From Myxocyprinus asiaticus (lineage: Eukaryota; Chordata; Actinopteri; Cypriniformes; Catostomidae): 64,000 nucleotides of DNA. The notes under the pieces are model-generated. The model saw only the letters and a list, made by a program, of their open reading frames with translations. It made no database searches and was not told where the DNA came from. The position numbers and the translations under genes are program-made. Positions 1 to 10,373 of the stretch are shown here, piece after piece; position 1 is the stretch's first letter, and each line of letters starts with the position of its first letter. The stretch spans positions 20,242,001 through 20,306,000 of the forward strand of contig NC_059351.1 of the NCBI RefSeq assembly GCF_019703515.2, read 5' to 3'.

Positions 1-778
1 TGTAGATTAAGACAAGAGTCAACTTTATTATGGAGGCAAATTTTTTCAGAAAGGTTTAAATGTGTTTTTAGGACAAAGGTATTTTTATGAAAGTCAGGTT
101 GGACCATGTTGTTAATTTTTTATCGGGGCAGGTTGTTACACGTGTTTTCTAATTACAATATTTGTTGGCCAAAAAAATGTACCGTTACCTCTGCAATTTT
201 TCTTTTTTTTTTTTTTGTCTCATGAATTGTTTTTTATTTAATAATTGTACTTTTTTTAATTTTGATGAAAAATGTTCCTTTGTTTTGGTGGTCATGATGG
301 TAGAGACATGTTACCTCGTCACCTGTCAATGCTCACATGAAACCTATGCCACTGGTTTAATGGCAGGTTCAATTGTTACAACGTACCCCACATAGTGTTG
401 CAACATGCTCCTCTATTGGGGCAAGTTGTCACAGAAGGTTGAAGTTAGTTTACCTTTTTTTTTTTTTTTTTGGGGGGGGACTAATGGTGAAAATATTCAG
501 CTTTCTTTGTAGCTTTATGGTATGTGGTTTTGCAGAAATTGACTTTCAAAAATAAATCTCAGTATGGTTGTAATGGTGCCACAACAGTCTCTTTTGTAAG
601 AGCTGGGTTTCGATTATTAGAAAAAATGCTGAGACTTTTTCAAATGGAGCTAAATGTTGTAAAATAGCTAAAGTTTAATTTAAATGAACATTTTAACATA
701 ATACTACATTGGCATAATATCTCCTATAAATATCAATGCACTCTTAAAGAAAAACAATGGCGTTTTCTTTCTGTGTAG
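1..778. other. AT-rich non-coding stretch at window start
   Basis: No gene is supported here. The stretch holds long T runs near 200 and 450 and three loose copies of a GGCAGGTTGTTAC-like motif near 126, 364 and 418, which suggests a decayed repeat. The two short open frames (162-395, 373-555) are low-complexity and show no domain. Confidence 0.5.
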
Positions 779-842
779 ATGATATTACAGAGGAAGGAAG
801 CCACAGCTGTACGACTGCCGTTAGAAACTCACAGTCTGTCTA
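779..842 (+). pseudogene. Possible immunoglobulin-like exon remnant
   Basis: A pyrimidine-rich tract ending in TTTCTGTGTAG looks like a splice acceptor. The frame after it reads DDITEEGSHSCTTAVRNSQS followed by V and a stop. The order D..EEG.H.C..A..N resembles the last strands of an I-set immunoglobulin domain, where the family usually has D-x-G-x-Y-x-C-x-A-x-N. The Tyr is replaced by His, there appears to be one extra residue after the Cys, and the frame stops at once. This may be the terminal exon of an Ig-domain gene lying to the left of the window, or a decayed exon. The match is short and could be chance. Confidence 0.2.
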
Positions 843-867
843 ACTGAAAGTATCTTTGTGAGATCTC

Positions 868-1214
868 AACAAACACACACACACACACTCATGTTGGTGC
901 GGCTATCCTTATGAGGACTCTCCATAGACATAATGATTTTTATACAGTTCGAACTATAGATTCTATCCCCTAAGCCTACCCCTAAACCTAACCCTCACAA
1001 AAAACTTTATGCATTTTTAAATTTTCCAAAAAACATTATTTAGTATGTTTTTAAACTATTTGAATTATGGGGACACTAGAAATGTCCTCATAAACCACAT
1101 TTATAGCATAATACCCTTGTAATGACCAGTTTGTAACCTAAAAAAAAGTCCAACCATCCAAACCCCCCCCCCCCCCCCCCCCCCCACCTCCCACACACAC
1201 ACACAAACACACAC
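868..1214 (+). repeat. CA-flanked dispersed repeat, copy 1
   Basis: About 290 bases sit between a short (AC)n tract on the left and a C-homopolymer plus (AC)n tract on the right. The body begins GTTGGTGCGGCTATCCTTAT and contains telomere-like CCTAAACCTAACCCT text. An inverted 10-mer, TTATGAGGAC near 907 and GTCCTCATAA near 1085, lies within it. A second copy in the same orientation, closely similar over most of its length, is at 62866-63198 and is also bracketed by (AC)n. No open frame is present. I recognise the text as a recurrent fish repeat but cannot assign it to a named family. Confidence 0.75.
1163..1185 (+). repeat. Poly-C homopolymer (about 23 bases)
   Basis: An uninterrupted C run directly precedes the right-hand (AC)n tract of the CA-flanked repeat. 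Copy 2 has no comparable run, so this is a local expansion. Its length may be unreliable in the assembly. Confidence 0.9.
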
Positions 1215-1487
1215 AAATTGATGCTGCAAAGGATGTGCCATTAGGAAGTGCTCCCCCATCTAATAACTGGCCTGTCAATCACTGAACAGAAAAGTGTGCA
1301 TGCAAACTCTGTGTTGCTTCAGATGCAGTTTGAAAGTCTGTTTGAATTTGTACAAACTTTTACTACTGAAATAACTTTTGTGGTTATTCTTATTTAAGTA
1401 ATGCTCAAAATTTGTTAGTTTATTGACCTAGATGAAAAAAATATTTTTGCTCAGAAGCTGCTCTTTCATAGTTCAGTAGATTTAAAG

Positions 1488-1735
1488 GAATAGTTCACCC
1501 AAAGATGAAAATTCTCTCATCATTTACTCACATGCATGCCAACCCAGACATGTATGACTTTCTATCTTCTGCAAAACACAAATTAAGAATTTTAGAAGAA
1601 CATCTCAGCTCTGTTGGTCCTCACAATGCAAGTGAATCGTGAGTAAAATCTGAAGCTCCAAAAAGCACATAAAGCCAGCATTAAATTAATCCATACGACT
1701 CCAGTGGTTTAATCCATGTCTTCTGAACCTCTAGA
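1488..1735 (+). repeat. Angel-type inverted-repeat element, left-end fragment
   Basis: The text AAAGGAATAGTTCACCCAAA is followed by the ATGAAAATTCT..CATCATTTACTCA block and the AAGTGAATC..AAAAAGCACATAAAG block. This is the left half of the palindromic, SINE-sized DNA elements called Angel and its relatives, which are abundant in cyprinids. It is non-coding. The right-hand mirror is missing here. A mirror-type terminus is found instead at 3925-4026. Confidence 0.7.
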
Positions 1736-1905
1736 AAAGACACGTGAGACATTACTGGGGTCTTTTTCTCAGGAGAATCATCTGAGAAGCAGGAGACTGC
1801 AGCAAAAGACTCAAATTGCACTCCTTTTAATCTCATTACTGTCTAGAAGAAACTATTGAGATATTAAAGAGATCTCATTTGAAAGCACCACAGAGCCACA
1901 GACTC
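1736..1905 (+). repeat. Dispersed repeat family A, copy 1
   Basis: This segment carries the blocks GGGGTCTTTTTCTCAGG, CATCTGAGAAGCAGGAGACT and ATATTAAAGAGATCTCATTTG. Matching text appears at 22350-22640 and 51170-51245 (same strand) and at 38975-39120 and 40578-40815 (opposite strand). It is non-coding, and I cannot assign it to a named family. Confidence 0.6.
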
Positions 1906-2454
1906 TTCAGGCAAATTAACTTATGAATGACTTGCTAGTTGTCTTTGCATATTACATTGGGATACGAGAGAGCATTTTAACATGAAAAATGACACACTTC
2001 ACCTTTAAATAAAGTAAAGGTCTTATGTTGGATAGCATTTTTCTTTTCTGAGTGTGTGATTAACTTTGTACAGTTTTTTTGAGCGTGCAAGTTTCTACTT
2101 AACTGTCTCTGAGTATCTCATACTTTGTATGTGGGCGCGGAACTGTGGCTAGTCAGCTAGCCACATTCACCGCTGTGTTACCACAGATGGGCTTGTGTTA
2201 TTGATACCTTGAGCAGCTCGACATATCACACGGCATACAAAACACAAACAAATTTTCAACAAAGAAACTTTACACAGGTTGTAAACATTCATACGCAATG
2301 CCTCCAGCTATTCAACTGAAATGGACATTTGCTTGACTACATCATAGTAACAAGCTCCAAATAGGACCAAAAAACACCAAAATAGCCCCATAAAAGTAGT
2401 CCAAATGACCATGCAACTTGTTCTCAAGAGAAGTCGCAAAAGTAGTAGGAGATG

Positions 2455-2800
2455 TCGGAATCATAAGAAATCGTACAAAAACGTAAAACTTTTACTCCCA
2501 TAGAGCAAAAAAAAAAAAAAAAAAACAATGAACCAACAAACAATGTTATTACGATTTTCCCAAAGTTTCTAAAAACAAAGTCACATCAGAAGTCATAATA
2601 GTACGAGATGGCAAAATTGTAAGAAAACGTATGAGTTGGCTCGGAATAAAACGTACCACTCACTACCATAGAGAGAGAAAAACAAATCAATGAATGATTT
2701 AAAAATTTACAACTTTTACTACCATAGAAACAAATTAATCAATCAACAAACAATGTTATTACGATTTTCCTTAAGTTTCCAAAAACTCAGTCTCATGAGT
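2455..2800 (+). repeat. Imperfect tandem duplication, offset about 220 bases
   Basis: The block around 2485-2575 (AACTTTTACTCCCATAGA, an A run, then CAACAAACAATGTTATTACG) recurs at 2705-2790 as AACTTTTACTACCATAGA and the same CAACAAACAATG text. The sequence between has similar words such as TACGAGATGGCAAAA. The arrangement fits a local duplication inside an old repeat. No coding potential. Confidence 0.55.
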
Positions 2801-3924
2801 CCCATATTTTCCGGAAATAAAGTCATACCTGAATATAAGTAGCATTAGGTCAAAATGGCATTGTTAAGAGAAAGAAAAAAAAAGAAAAGAAAAAAAAAAC
2901 AGATAGGTGGCATCTGTGTGTAGCACTGACAGAGGTTACATGAGGCAGGCACTAGGACTTGGGAGCAGCCGCCTGACTTCACTTCAGCCATTTAGCAGCA
3001 TGTCAGACTCACTCCAGCATAAAGATTACCTCAGCATATGCATCGTAACACAAAATGTATGTCTCATGAAAAAAGCGCGCCAAATAAGCCACATCTGTTG
3101 TAACTCCATGCTGTGCACAAATAAACAGCTTTTAGTCTGTGGGTAAAATAGTGTGCCTATTGTATTCTATTCATTCATGTTAGCGACTGTCTATTGGTGG
3201 ATCTTTCTTATATTTGCAATCCTCTTTGCTACAGTATTCACTATCACTATTGTTTTTATGATTAACATTTTTATTAAAACTCAGAAAAGCAAAACATAAA
3301 TACACAGAATCAACTTTTTTTTCAAACGATCTCAACACTCCACTCTGACCAGCAGAAAGGGGATTTATCAATACATAATTTACATACATTAAAATAAATG
3401 TTCGAATTAAACACTCTGAACACCTTTGTCCATACCTAGTGCAAATGCGAGATAACAGGGTGTAAATTAACCTCTCCTATTAGTTTGATAGACAGGCTTT
3501 GCAATGGCTTTGCAATATTTGCACTATTGTTGACTGGTTGGTCTCTATGGGAATAAAAGTCGTACCTTTTCATATGAGCCAAGTTGTAAGATATCTTACG
3601 ATTTCAACCAAAATATTACGAGTTGTCATGGATTATGTTAGACCATAAGATGCGCTATTTTCTACAAAACGATAAAATAGCTTTTTGTGAGGAATACAAC
3701 ATGTGCCAGACAAGAGCTTCATCAAAGGTGAGGATTATCAGTAAATAACAACAACAATTTAACTATTTTTCACAAATTACAAAGTATAAGGTTTCAGACA
3801 ACTTGTATTGCACACATATAGACTACTGTAATGGCAGTTTTGTCTTTTTTGAGTCTGACAGATGCAGTCACAAACTGTCATTGTATGGAAAAAAGTATCC
3901 TTCAAAAAAGTTTTGTTTTCCACA
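2801..3924. other. Non-coding stretch between the two Angel-type termini
   Basis: An A-rich tract lies near 2870-2900. Two short open frames (2907-3146 plus, 3180-3389 minus) show no domain I recognise. Near 3550-3660 the text resembles the 2455-2800 duplication (AAAAGTCGTACC, CATATGAGCCAAG, ATATTACGAG), which suggests the same decayed repeat continues. Confidence 0.4.
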
Positions 3925-4026
3925 GAAGAAAGTCATACGAGTTTGGAACTACATGAGGGTGAGTAAACAATGACAGAATTTTCATTTAATTTTTTTTTTT
4001 TTTTTTTTTGCTGAACTTATCCTTTA
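3925..4026 (-). repeat. Angel-type right terminus
   Basis: CACAGAAGAAAGTCATACGA and ACATGAGGGTGAGTAAAC, then TGACAGAATTTTCATTT, a T run, and GAACTTATCCTTTAA form the mirror of the terminus at 1488. Read on the minus strand it begins TTAAAGGATAAGTTC. It may be an independent insertion or the other end of a long element starting at 1488. Confidence 0.65.
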
Positions 4027-7000
4027 AACGAACAAGATGAGGATATTTGCAGTTTGGTTGTACTAGAGTTTTGCACATATCCTGTAAGCATGAAATACAC
4101 GGAGAGCGAGAGGGACGCGCTCCTCCTGCACCTTGCAAAAGCAGCTTCTTCCTGTCAAGGCCTTGAAACGAGTCTTATTCCGCTTTCTCAAAGCTAGGTG
4201 TTGAAAACAGAGACTTGGGCTGACATCGATACAGTTATTTTCAACAACACATCTTCCTCGTAACAAAGAGCTGTCGACTGACAGGAAGAAGAGGGGTGAA
4301 GGGAGGCCAACATGAGGGAGAACCGAAGAACTCAGAGTTCCCGACCTCTTATCTGTACCAGCAAAACACTCTCTGTGGTTTTCAACATACACACTGAACC
4401 TGAGGAGCAGCTTTCTCTTCCCTTTACAGGCTTAATACAATTTGGGCACCAATAGTGATTTTCATGAGTAAATGTGTCTTTGTGACTTGAAGTCTTGAAG
4501 TGACTTGAAGTCAGAGGTGTGATGGACTGGCCTTGTTATTCATGGGTGATAGTTGGGCTGTGTTTGGAATGGAAAACTAGCATATTGTTTACTAATTAAT
4601 TCTATTACTTTTAAAAGAACAGTAGCCCAAGTGAAACAGTGGGCATTATACTTACATACAGACTCTCATGCAGTATGCTTTTTTGTATACTGTACATTTT
4701 GACAAATGTAGAAGGAAATCTGGGTAGTCCATGCATACAGCATACATACTACATACTGCAGACATAGTAATAGTATGTTGCTATTCTTAAAATATTCTTG
4801 TTTTTCTTTCTGTGGAACTATACGGACTGGCTTGTTCTGACATATAGGACCGCTGCAATTTTCACATTCAACATGAAGCTCACCCTGATCGATAACTGAC
4901 CAATACACAGTTGATTTAATATTATGTGGTCAGAGAATCAGTGTTTTTTCTTCAAATAATTACTGAAATGAACTGAAACTGGTGTGTGTTCATAGCAAAA
5001 CAAACATCTCTGGAGAAATATCGCACTGAAAACTGCTGCAGTCTGACTTGTTTTAAAATTAATGTTTAAAATGACAAGCTATTATGACAAGTATCAGGTT
5101 ATTTTCATTTAGGTCAACAGTAAAACAAACATTATTTTCACATTAAAGAGACACTAAAGACAAATAATATTTTTTTCAGTAAGAAATCAAGATCTAATTA
5201 TCTTATAAATCACATCCTCTTTATTAATACAAGAAAAAAAAGAGAGCAAAAATCGAGGTTACAGTGAGGCACTTACAATGGAAATGATTTATTTTTTGCA
5301 TTCTGATACAATCACTGTTAATACTAGCCATGATTTGTGTGTCAGTAGTTCAAAATGATTAATGATACTTACATTCTCTATAATTTAACGGAGCCTACAT
5401 CCAAATCCTGAACCACATTTTCCATGCATATAAAAGGAGCGTGTCACTGTCATAGAAATATGTCAGACATTTAACAAGGATGCAGATAATGCACAAAAGA
5501 ATGTAAGTCCATATTTCTATTCTTCTGATTCATTACATACAGTGCATTTACACTACCAACTTCTTATGTGCTGTCTTTGTTTATATTGCTGGTGCTTGAG
5601 GAAATGAACTATACAGTATAATAGGATGCAGTCACTATAATAACTGGAGGAGAACCTCAGAATTAAATTGCACCTGACCCAGCCCATCAGCACATTGCAC
5701 GTGCAATTTCGCCAAACCCACTTGCTCCCAGACTTAACGCATGCTTGCACAAAAATACCAAAACTTTATGGCCATGCCCACTGACTTTGTGCTTAATACT
5801 TATAGCATAGTGCTGCACTTAGAGCTAGCACTCCACCTTTGTTACATAACCAACTCTTTCAGATATGACCACCAGCATTCAAGCTTGTTGTGACCAGCAG
5901 TCCCCTACAACAACGTTTAACCATCTTTATCTCCCGTTTCTGGAGCCGTGGATTGTCCAGTGCCGACGCCACTCAATACATTCCCATCGTAGCTCTCTGT
6001 CCAACAATGGGCTCAATAGCTGCCGGCCTGGCCTGCCTGTCTACCAGACACTGAGCTCAATATGACCAGGGCCAAACGCTCCCGGCAGCTGCTCCATGTA
6101 AAGAGAGCAATGTTAGAAAATCCATTTCAGCACAGCGACACTCTGGAGGCCGCGAGGACAGGAAACTCAATACAAACCTCGCCAAAGACCAGCAAGGCGA
6201 CTCCTACCGACTCAACATTCTGATATTGAGACATCAGCATTATATATCGAACATTGATCTTTGAAATGTATCAGGTGTAAATAGAGGAATGGACGGATTT
6301 TTTGCATGCTACCTTGTGGATGGTTACAGTGAAGGTATTTTGCAGGGTATGTGCACATTTTGACCAATTAATTTCCATGACTATTCTATGACCTTTTCAT
6401 TAGTAAATAATTGGTAGATAAAAATCTTTACAAATTATTCAACTTCAGAATGATTTGCTCTCACACAGACCAATTTGTGAACCGGTCCGTCTGATTCATT
6501 GATAAGAACTGACTCAAAAGAATGATTAGCCTACATTATGGCTTGCAAGCGAGTTTTACTCTACATAAGAGCAATATCTAGTCGATGAGATATTTTTGTG
6601 CAAAGCATAACTAAAAAAATAAAAAAATAAAGAAATAAAGAAATAAAAATAACCTATTCATTGTAGAAATTTAAAGGATTTTTCCAGACTTGGAAAGCAC
6701 AATTGAAAATCTGAAGTTTTCCAAGACCGTGCACTGCAAAAAAAAAAAAAAAAAAAAGAAAAAGTGACAACTTGCAAGGATCTATTTTTACTTGATCTAG
6801 CCAATTAAAACTACTTTTGTTGGTGTAACTTCATTGGTCATGTTAATTTAGACAGATTAAATAAACTTTTTTTTACTTCATCAAAAATCAGTTAATTTAG
6901 AAGCTATCACATGAAACACATTTTTAGGTAACCTGACAAAACATTTTTGTATAATGTGGGAACCCTGAACTTTGGAAAAGTTTGAATTTACTCTGTGGTG

Positions 7001-8732
7001 GTAGATGAGGTTTCAGGCTGTAAAGTAGCTCATTTATTCGCTACTTAATATGAATCATCAGTGCATGTTATTCTAAAGCATATCTAGTCATTTGTTTCAC
7101 CTCTGAAACAACTTTCCTACTGAATAATGTTAAGCTTTAGCCAAATAACTATTTAGGCTTTAGCAAACTCAAAATCAGGTCTTTTCACAAAAAAGTATTC
7201 CCAAATTTTACTTTGATTTTTAATACATTAGATATTATATGAGTTATAGTCTCTGAAAACGCCTTTGGAAAGGAGCTGGGAAGGGGCGAATATTTCCATG
7301 CAGCTGATGTGCCAATGCATGCTTCCTTTTGGACTGTTGTTATAGGGATACTTTGGTAAAATTTGAGTTTACTTTGAGGTGATATTTCATGTGTTAAAGT
7401 ATCTAATTTATTGCAGGTGCCACACTGACCACATTCCCATAACTTTTGAGGCCTGATGCAAGCCCATCAGTCCTATCCACACTTTCTCCAGGTTCCGCCA
7501 AGCTCTTGAAATTCCCCCCAACAACCAATGGACACAGGGGAGCAAGGAGCAGGAATTTATGACCCTATGCAAGTCCCTTTCTGAATCTGCATAGACCAGG
7601 CGACGTGGCTTCCTTCTCAGATCCCTGTGGATGTAGATAACCAGAAATCAACGGTGGCCAGGTGTGAGGCCGCCACAACGCAAGGTCCACAAGGCAGAGA
7701 CGACACTCAAGAACCACCGTAAATCCATCTCTGGTGACACTGGGACCCACAGGACCACTAAAAAAACCTTGTAAGTCTTTCAGCCACAGTTAAACATTTG
7801 CAAGATATATGGAGTAAAAACTGTATCCAAAGTGCCAGACCACATGGAGCGCGCTTTGGATAAGGAAACACGAGATGTTAAGAGCGAGAGTGGCTTCATT
7901 TGAAGTTAAAGAGTGAAGGAGCGCTCAAGTGGCACATGTCAAAGTTGAATGTTTACTTTTAGCACCTATCTGTTTATTTTCTTGAAAAAACAGACACACC
8001 TTGGCCTACTAAAGATAAACATACAAACTTTACAGACAGATTATGACCGATCACTCTCACAAAGTATTAAGTTGCATCAAACAGCAATTTCTTCTCTAAT
8101 AAGGTAGAAATGTGCACTATCTACAAAAAGCAGCTCTTTTAGCCTTATGCTAATAGAATTGTATGCGTATCCAGAAACATATAAAACGACTGGTTTTCTT
8201 TCTCCAAATTAATCTATTAACAGAGATTGCTATGGAAAAAAAAAACTACAGAGTAATATTTCAGAGAATGTGAAAATGTCAAGATTGCTATAGAGCAACT
8301 AAATAAAAGTAGTGACAGTAGCTAGTAGTAATTAGAAAGTAGTTGTTCAAAAGTAGTTGTGTAACATTACAAATCGCTACATCAAGGCCGGTACTACAAT
8401 AAGATCTTTGGGGGGACATTTTGATCTTTGGGGGCTGGGGTGGGTTGGTGTCCCATAGTCATTTCACTGTCGACTGTGGGGCTGAAACGCACGCCCCCCC
8501 CCCCCCAGACATCCCTTAGACCCAGCCATGCACTACATTGTTGTTTTTTGTCACATCGGATTGCCCCTCAACTTTAACACAGTGCAAATTCAGTGTGCTT
8601 TTATAAAATGTCCTCTTTTTCATTTAGTGTAAATTTCTTGCTGTCATCCTTATTGAAATCTTTATTGTTTTGTGCCAGATAAATACTGCTGTGATTGCAA
8701 AAATAAATTCTATAATTTAATAGTTTTATTAT
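4027..8732. other. Non-coding stretch with scattered decayed repeats
   Basis: Contents: a triple GTGACTTGAAGTC-like word near 4478-4515; a repeat-like GGTTACAGTGAGGCACTTAC block near 5255; a TTGCACGTGCAATTTCGCC block near 5695 that recurs loosely near 21285; a moderately GC-rich, non-repetitive island at 5860-6235; A-rich runs near 6610-6650 and 6737-6760; and a C run near 8497. Direct duplication is visible between 6970-7045 and 7345-7420. No gene can be supported, though 5860-6235 is discussed as a finding. Confidence 0.45.
7085..7173 (+). repeat. Inverted duplicate, left arm
   Basis: TTGTTTCACCTCTGAAACA..AATGTTAAGCTTTAGCCAAATAACTATTTAGGCTTTAGCAAA reads, with few changes, as the reverse complement of 9446-9522. 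The arms are about 80 bases long and 2.3 kb apart, enclosing the solo LTR at 8733-9073. No coding potential. Confidence 0.7.
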
Positions 8733-9073
8733 TGTGGCAGCGGGGGCGTGGTCAAGCATCTCTCCGGAGAGAGAGAAAGCGGTAAGGGTGCTTACACCTG
8801 AGCTAAATTATGTCTAACACCTGTCTCTAATTTCAGTGAGCATGGGGAGAGCGGCATAAATAGAGCGACACAGCACTTAGTCGGGGAGAGAGACTGGACA
8901 CGACAGAGCCGAGCCAGAGCAAGGATTTTTAGTAGTGAAAATCTATTTGTGAAAGCAGTGAGTGATAGTCTTTAGCTTAGTACTTAAAAGGAAAACTGTA
9001 AAGTGGTGTGGAGAAGAGGAAAAATAAAGCCTCACCTTAAGAAGGAAAACTGCTTCTCGCATCATCTTTTACA
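8733..9073 (+). mobile_element. Solo LTR, 341 bp, with 5-bp target duplication
   Basis: The segment begins TGTGGCAGCG and ends CTTTTACA, the TG...CA form of LTRs. It is flanked on both sides by ATTAT (8728-8732 and 9074-9078), a perfect 5-bp target duplication. A TATA-like CATAAATAG at 8855-8863 and an AATAAA at 9023-9028 give it plus orientation. No internal region or second LTR is present, so recombination between LTRs probably removed the body. The superfamily is likely Gypsy, judging from LTR style and TSD length. Confidence 0.85.
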
Positions 9074-9164
9074 ATTATTTAAAAGACATTGCCCCTCTAA
9101 AGACCTACAAAACAGTTAGCTAGTTTTTTTTAATAACCTGTAATTTAACTACTTTAAAAATTGT

Positions 9165-9390
9165 GCACGTTTATATGCACAATCTTATAAGATTATGCCT
9201 TATAAGCTACGTTGACAGCTTGTTACAAGGTCATGTAAATGGCTTAAACAGTGTTTGTTTATCAGGGTTAAATCATAAACGTTTAAGAACCGGCACACAT
9301 ATTTTTTACCCATTACCTTGATTTTGAGAAGAGAATAATCGGATGATTTCAAATCTCATGCAGCCTAAACACGGTTTTCTTGATCCAATT
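9165..9390 (+). repeat. Decayed MITE related to 41274-41617
   Basis: The words TTATATGCACAATCTTATAAG, CAAGGTCATGTAAATGGCTTA, TATCAGGGTTAAATCATAAACG and GATGATTTCAAATCTCATG recur in the same order at 41285-41545, where clear terminal inverted repeats exist. Here the ends are eroded. Confidence 0.55.
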
Positions 9391-9445
9391 TGGAATCTCA
9401 ACTTTTTTCGGGAAGATTGTAAAAAAGACCTGAATTTGAATTTGC

Positions 9446-9522
9446 TAAAGCCGAAATAGTTATTTGGCAATAGCTTAACATTACCAATAGGAGAGCTGTT
9501 TCAGAGGTGAAACAAATTCATA
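9446..9522 (-). repeat. Inverted duplicate, right arm
   Basis: This is the partner of 7085-7173 and reads as its reverse complement with a handful of substitutions. The arms could be the ends of an old DNA element now containing the solo LTR, or a segmental inversion. Confidence 0.65.
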
Positions 9523-10127
9523 GATTTTGAGGAGGTTTTTGAAAAAAAATCTGATTTTTTAAAATGAGCCAATTATTGGCGGCATATTCATATTCATATT
9601 CAATATCAGCATATTGCTGTGCATTTAAGTGCACTCAATGAGTAGCAATGCTGATGATGATGTCACGTAAAGGTATCATTGTTTTGGTTTCCCTTACATT
9701 TACAAAAAAAATTGCAATGCATTTTTACATTCACTTGAGTAACCTTTAATCTAAGCAGGAGCATATATTTGAAACCTGCATCTGCAAAGCGAGATCACAA
9801 GATTTAAAATCTAAATGCAAGCTAGCATGCATGCTTAGCGATTCCATATAGTGTGCTACACTAGTAAATAGAGAGGGTGTGTGTGTGTGTGTAGTAGATG
9901 TACACACTAACCATCTGATAAACAGATACCGCAGAGTGATACAAGGTGAATCCTCACGTGTCAGCTGGTTAGTATGTTCACTGCTAGCAAACAGGAGAGG
10001 CGTAACTGTTAAACTGGGAGAAGCTGCACAAATGTGACTCCATGTGCATGCTTACATATGTTTGATTGTACTTCAAGTTATTCAAGTTATTAGCATTGCT
10101 AATTTTAGTTAGTTACTCCCCAATACT

Positions 10128-10373
10128 TAGGGCTGGGAACTGAGAACAGGTTCTTGTTCAGAACCAGACCCATTCTTTAAAAAATATCGTAATCGTATGA
10201 TCTTCGTGACTTTCGTTTATGTTAAAAGTTCATCTGCGTGCAATTTTGCAATTTTAAAAAAGGTACCAAAAGAAATACTGGAATCGTTAATGGAACCCTT
10301 AAGGAATCGGAATTGTGAAGAGGAATCGTAATCAGAACCGGAATCGTTAAATACCTTACGATTCCCAGCCCTA
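10128..10373. mobile_element. hAT-type MITE, 246 bp
   Basis: Terminal inverted repeats TAGGGCTGGGAA and TTCCCAGCCCTA bound a non-coding body. The flanks are CCAATACT (10120-10127) and CCAACACT (10374-10381), an 8-bp target duplication with one change, as expected for hAT transposition. The body text GAACAGGTTCTTGTTCAGAA and GGAATCGTTAA also occurs at the two ends of the larger element at 54091-59302. It has no transposase and must have been mobilised in trans. Confidence 0.85.

Noticed and set aside
4063..4392. 109-codon minus frame
   Set aside because: No domain, no neighbouring exon and no repeat-protein similarity. It could be chance.
7421..7770. Possible exon between TTTATTGCAG and TTGTAAGT
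   Set aside because: Every frame has stops, the acceptor-like text belongs to a direct duplication of 6970-7045, and no reading frame runs through without two or more shifts.
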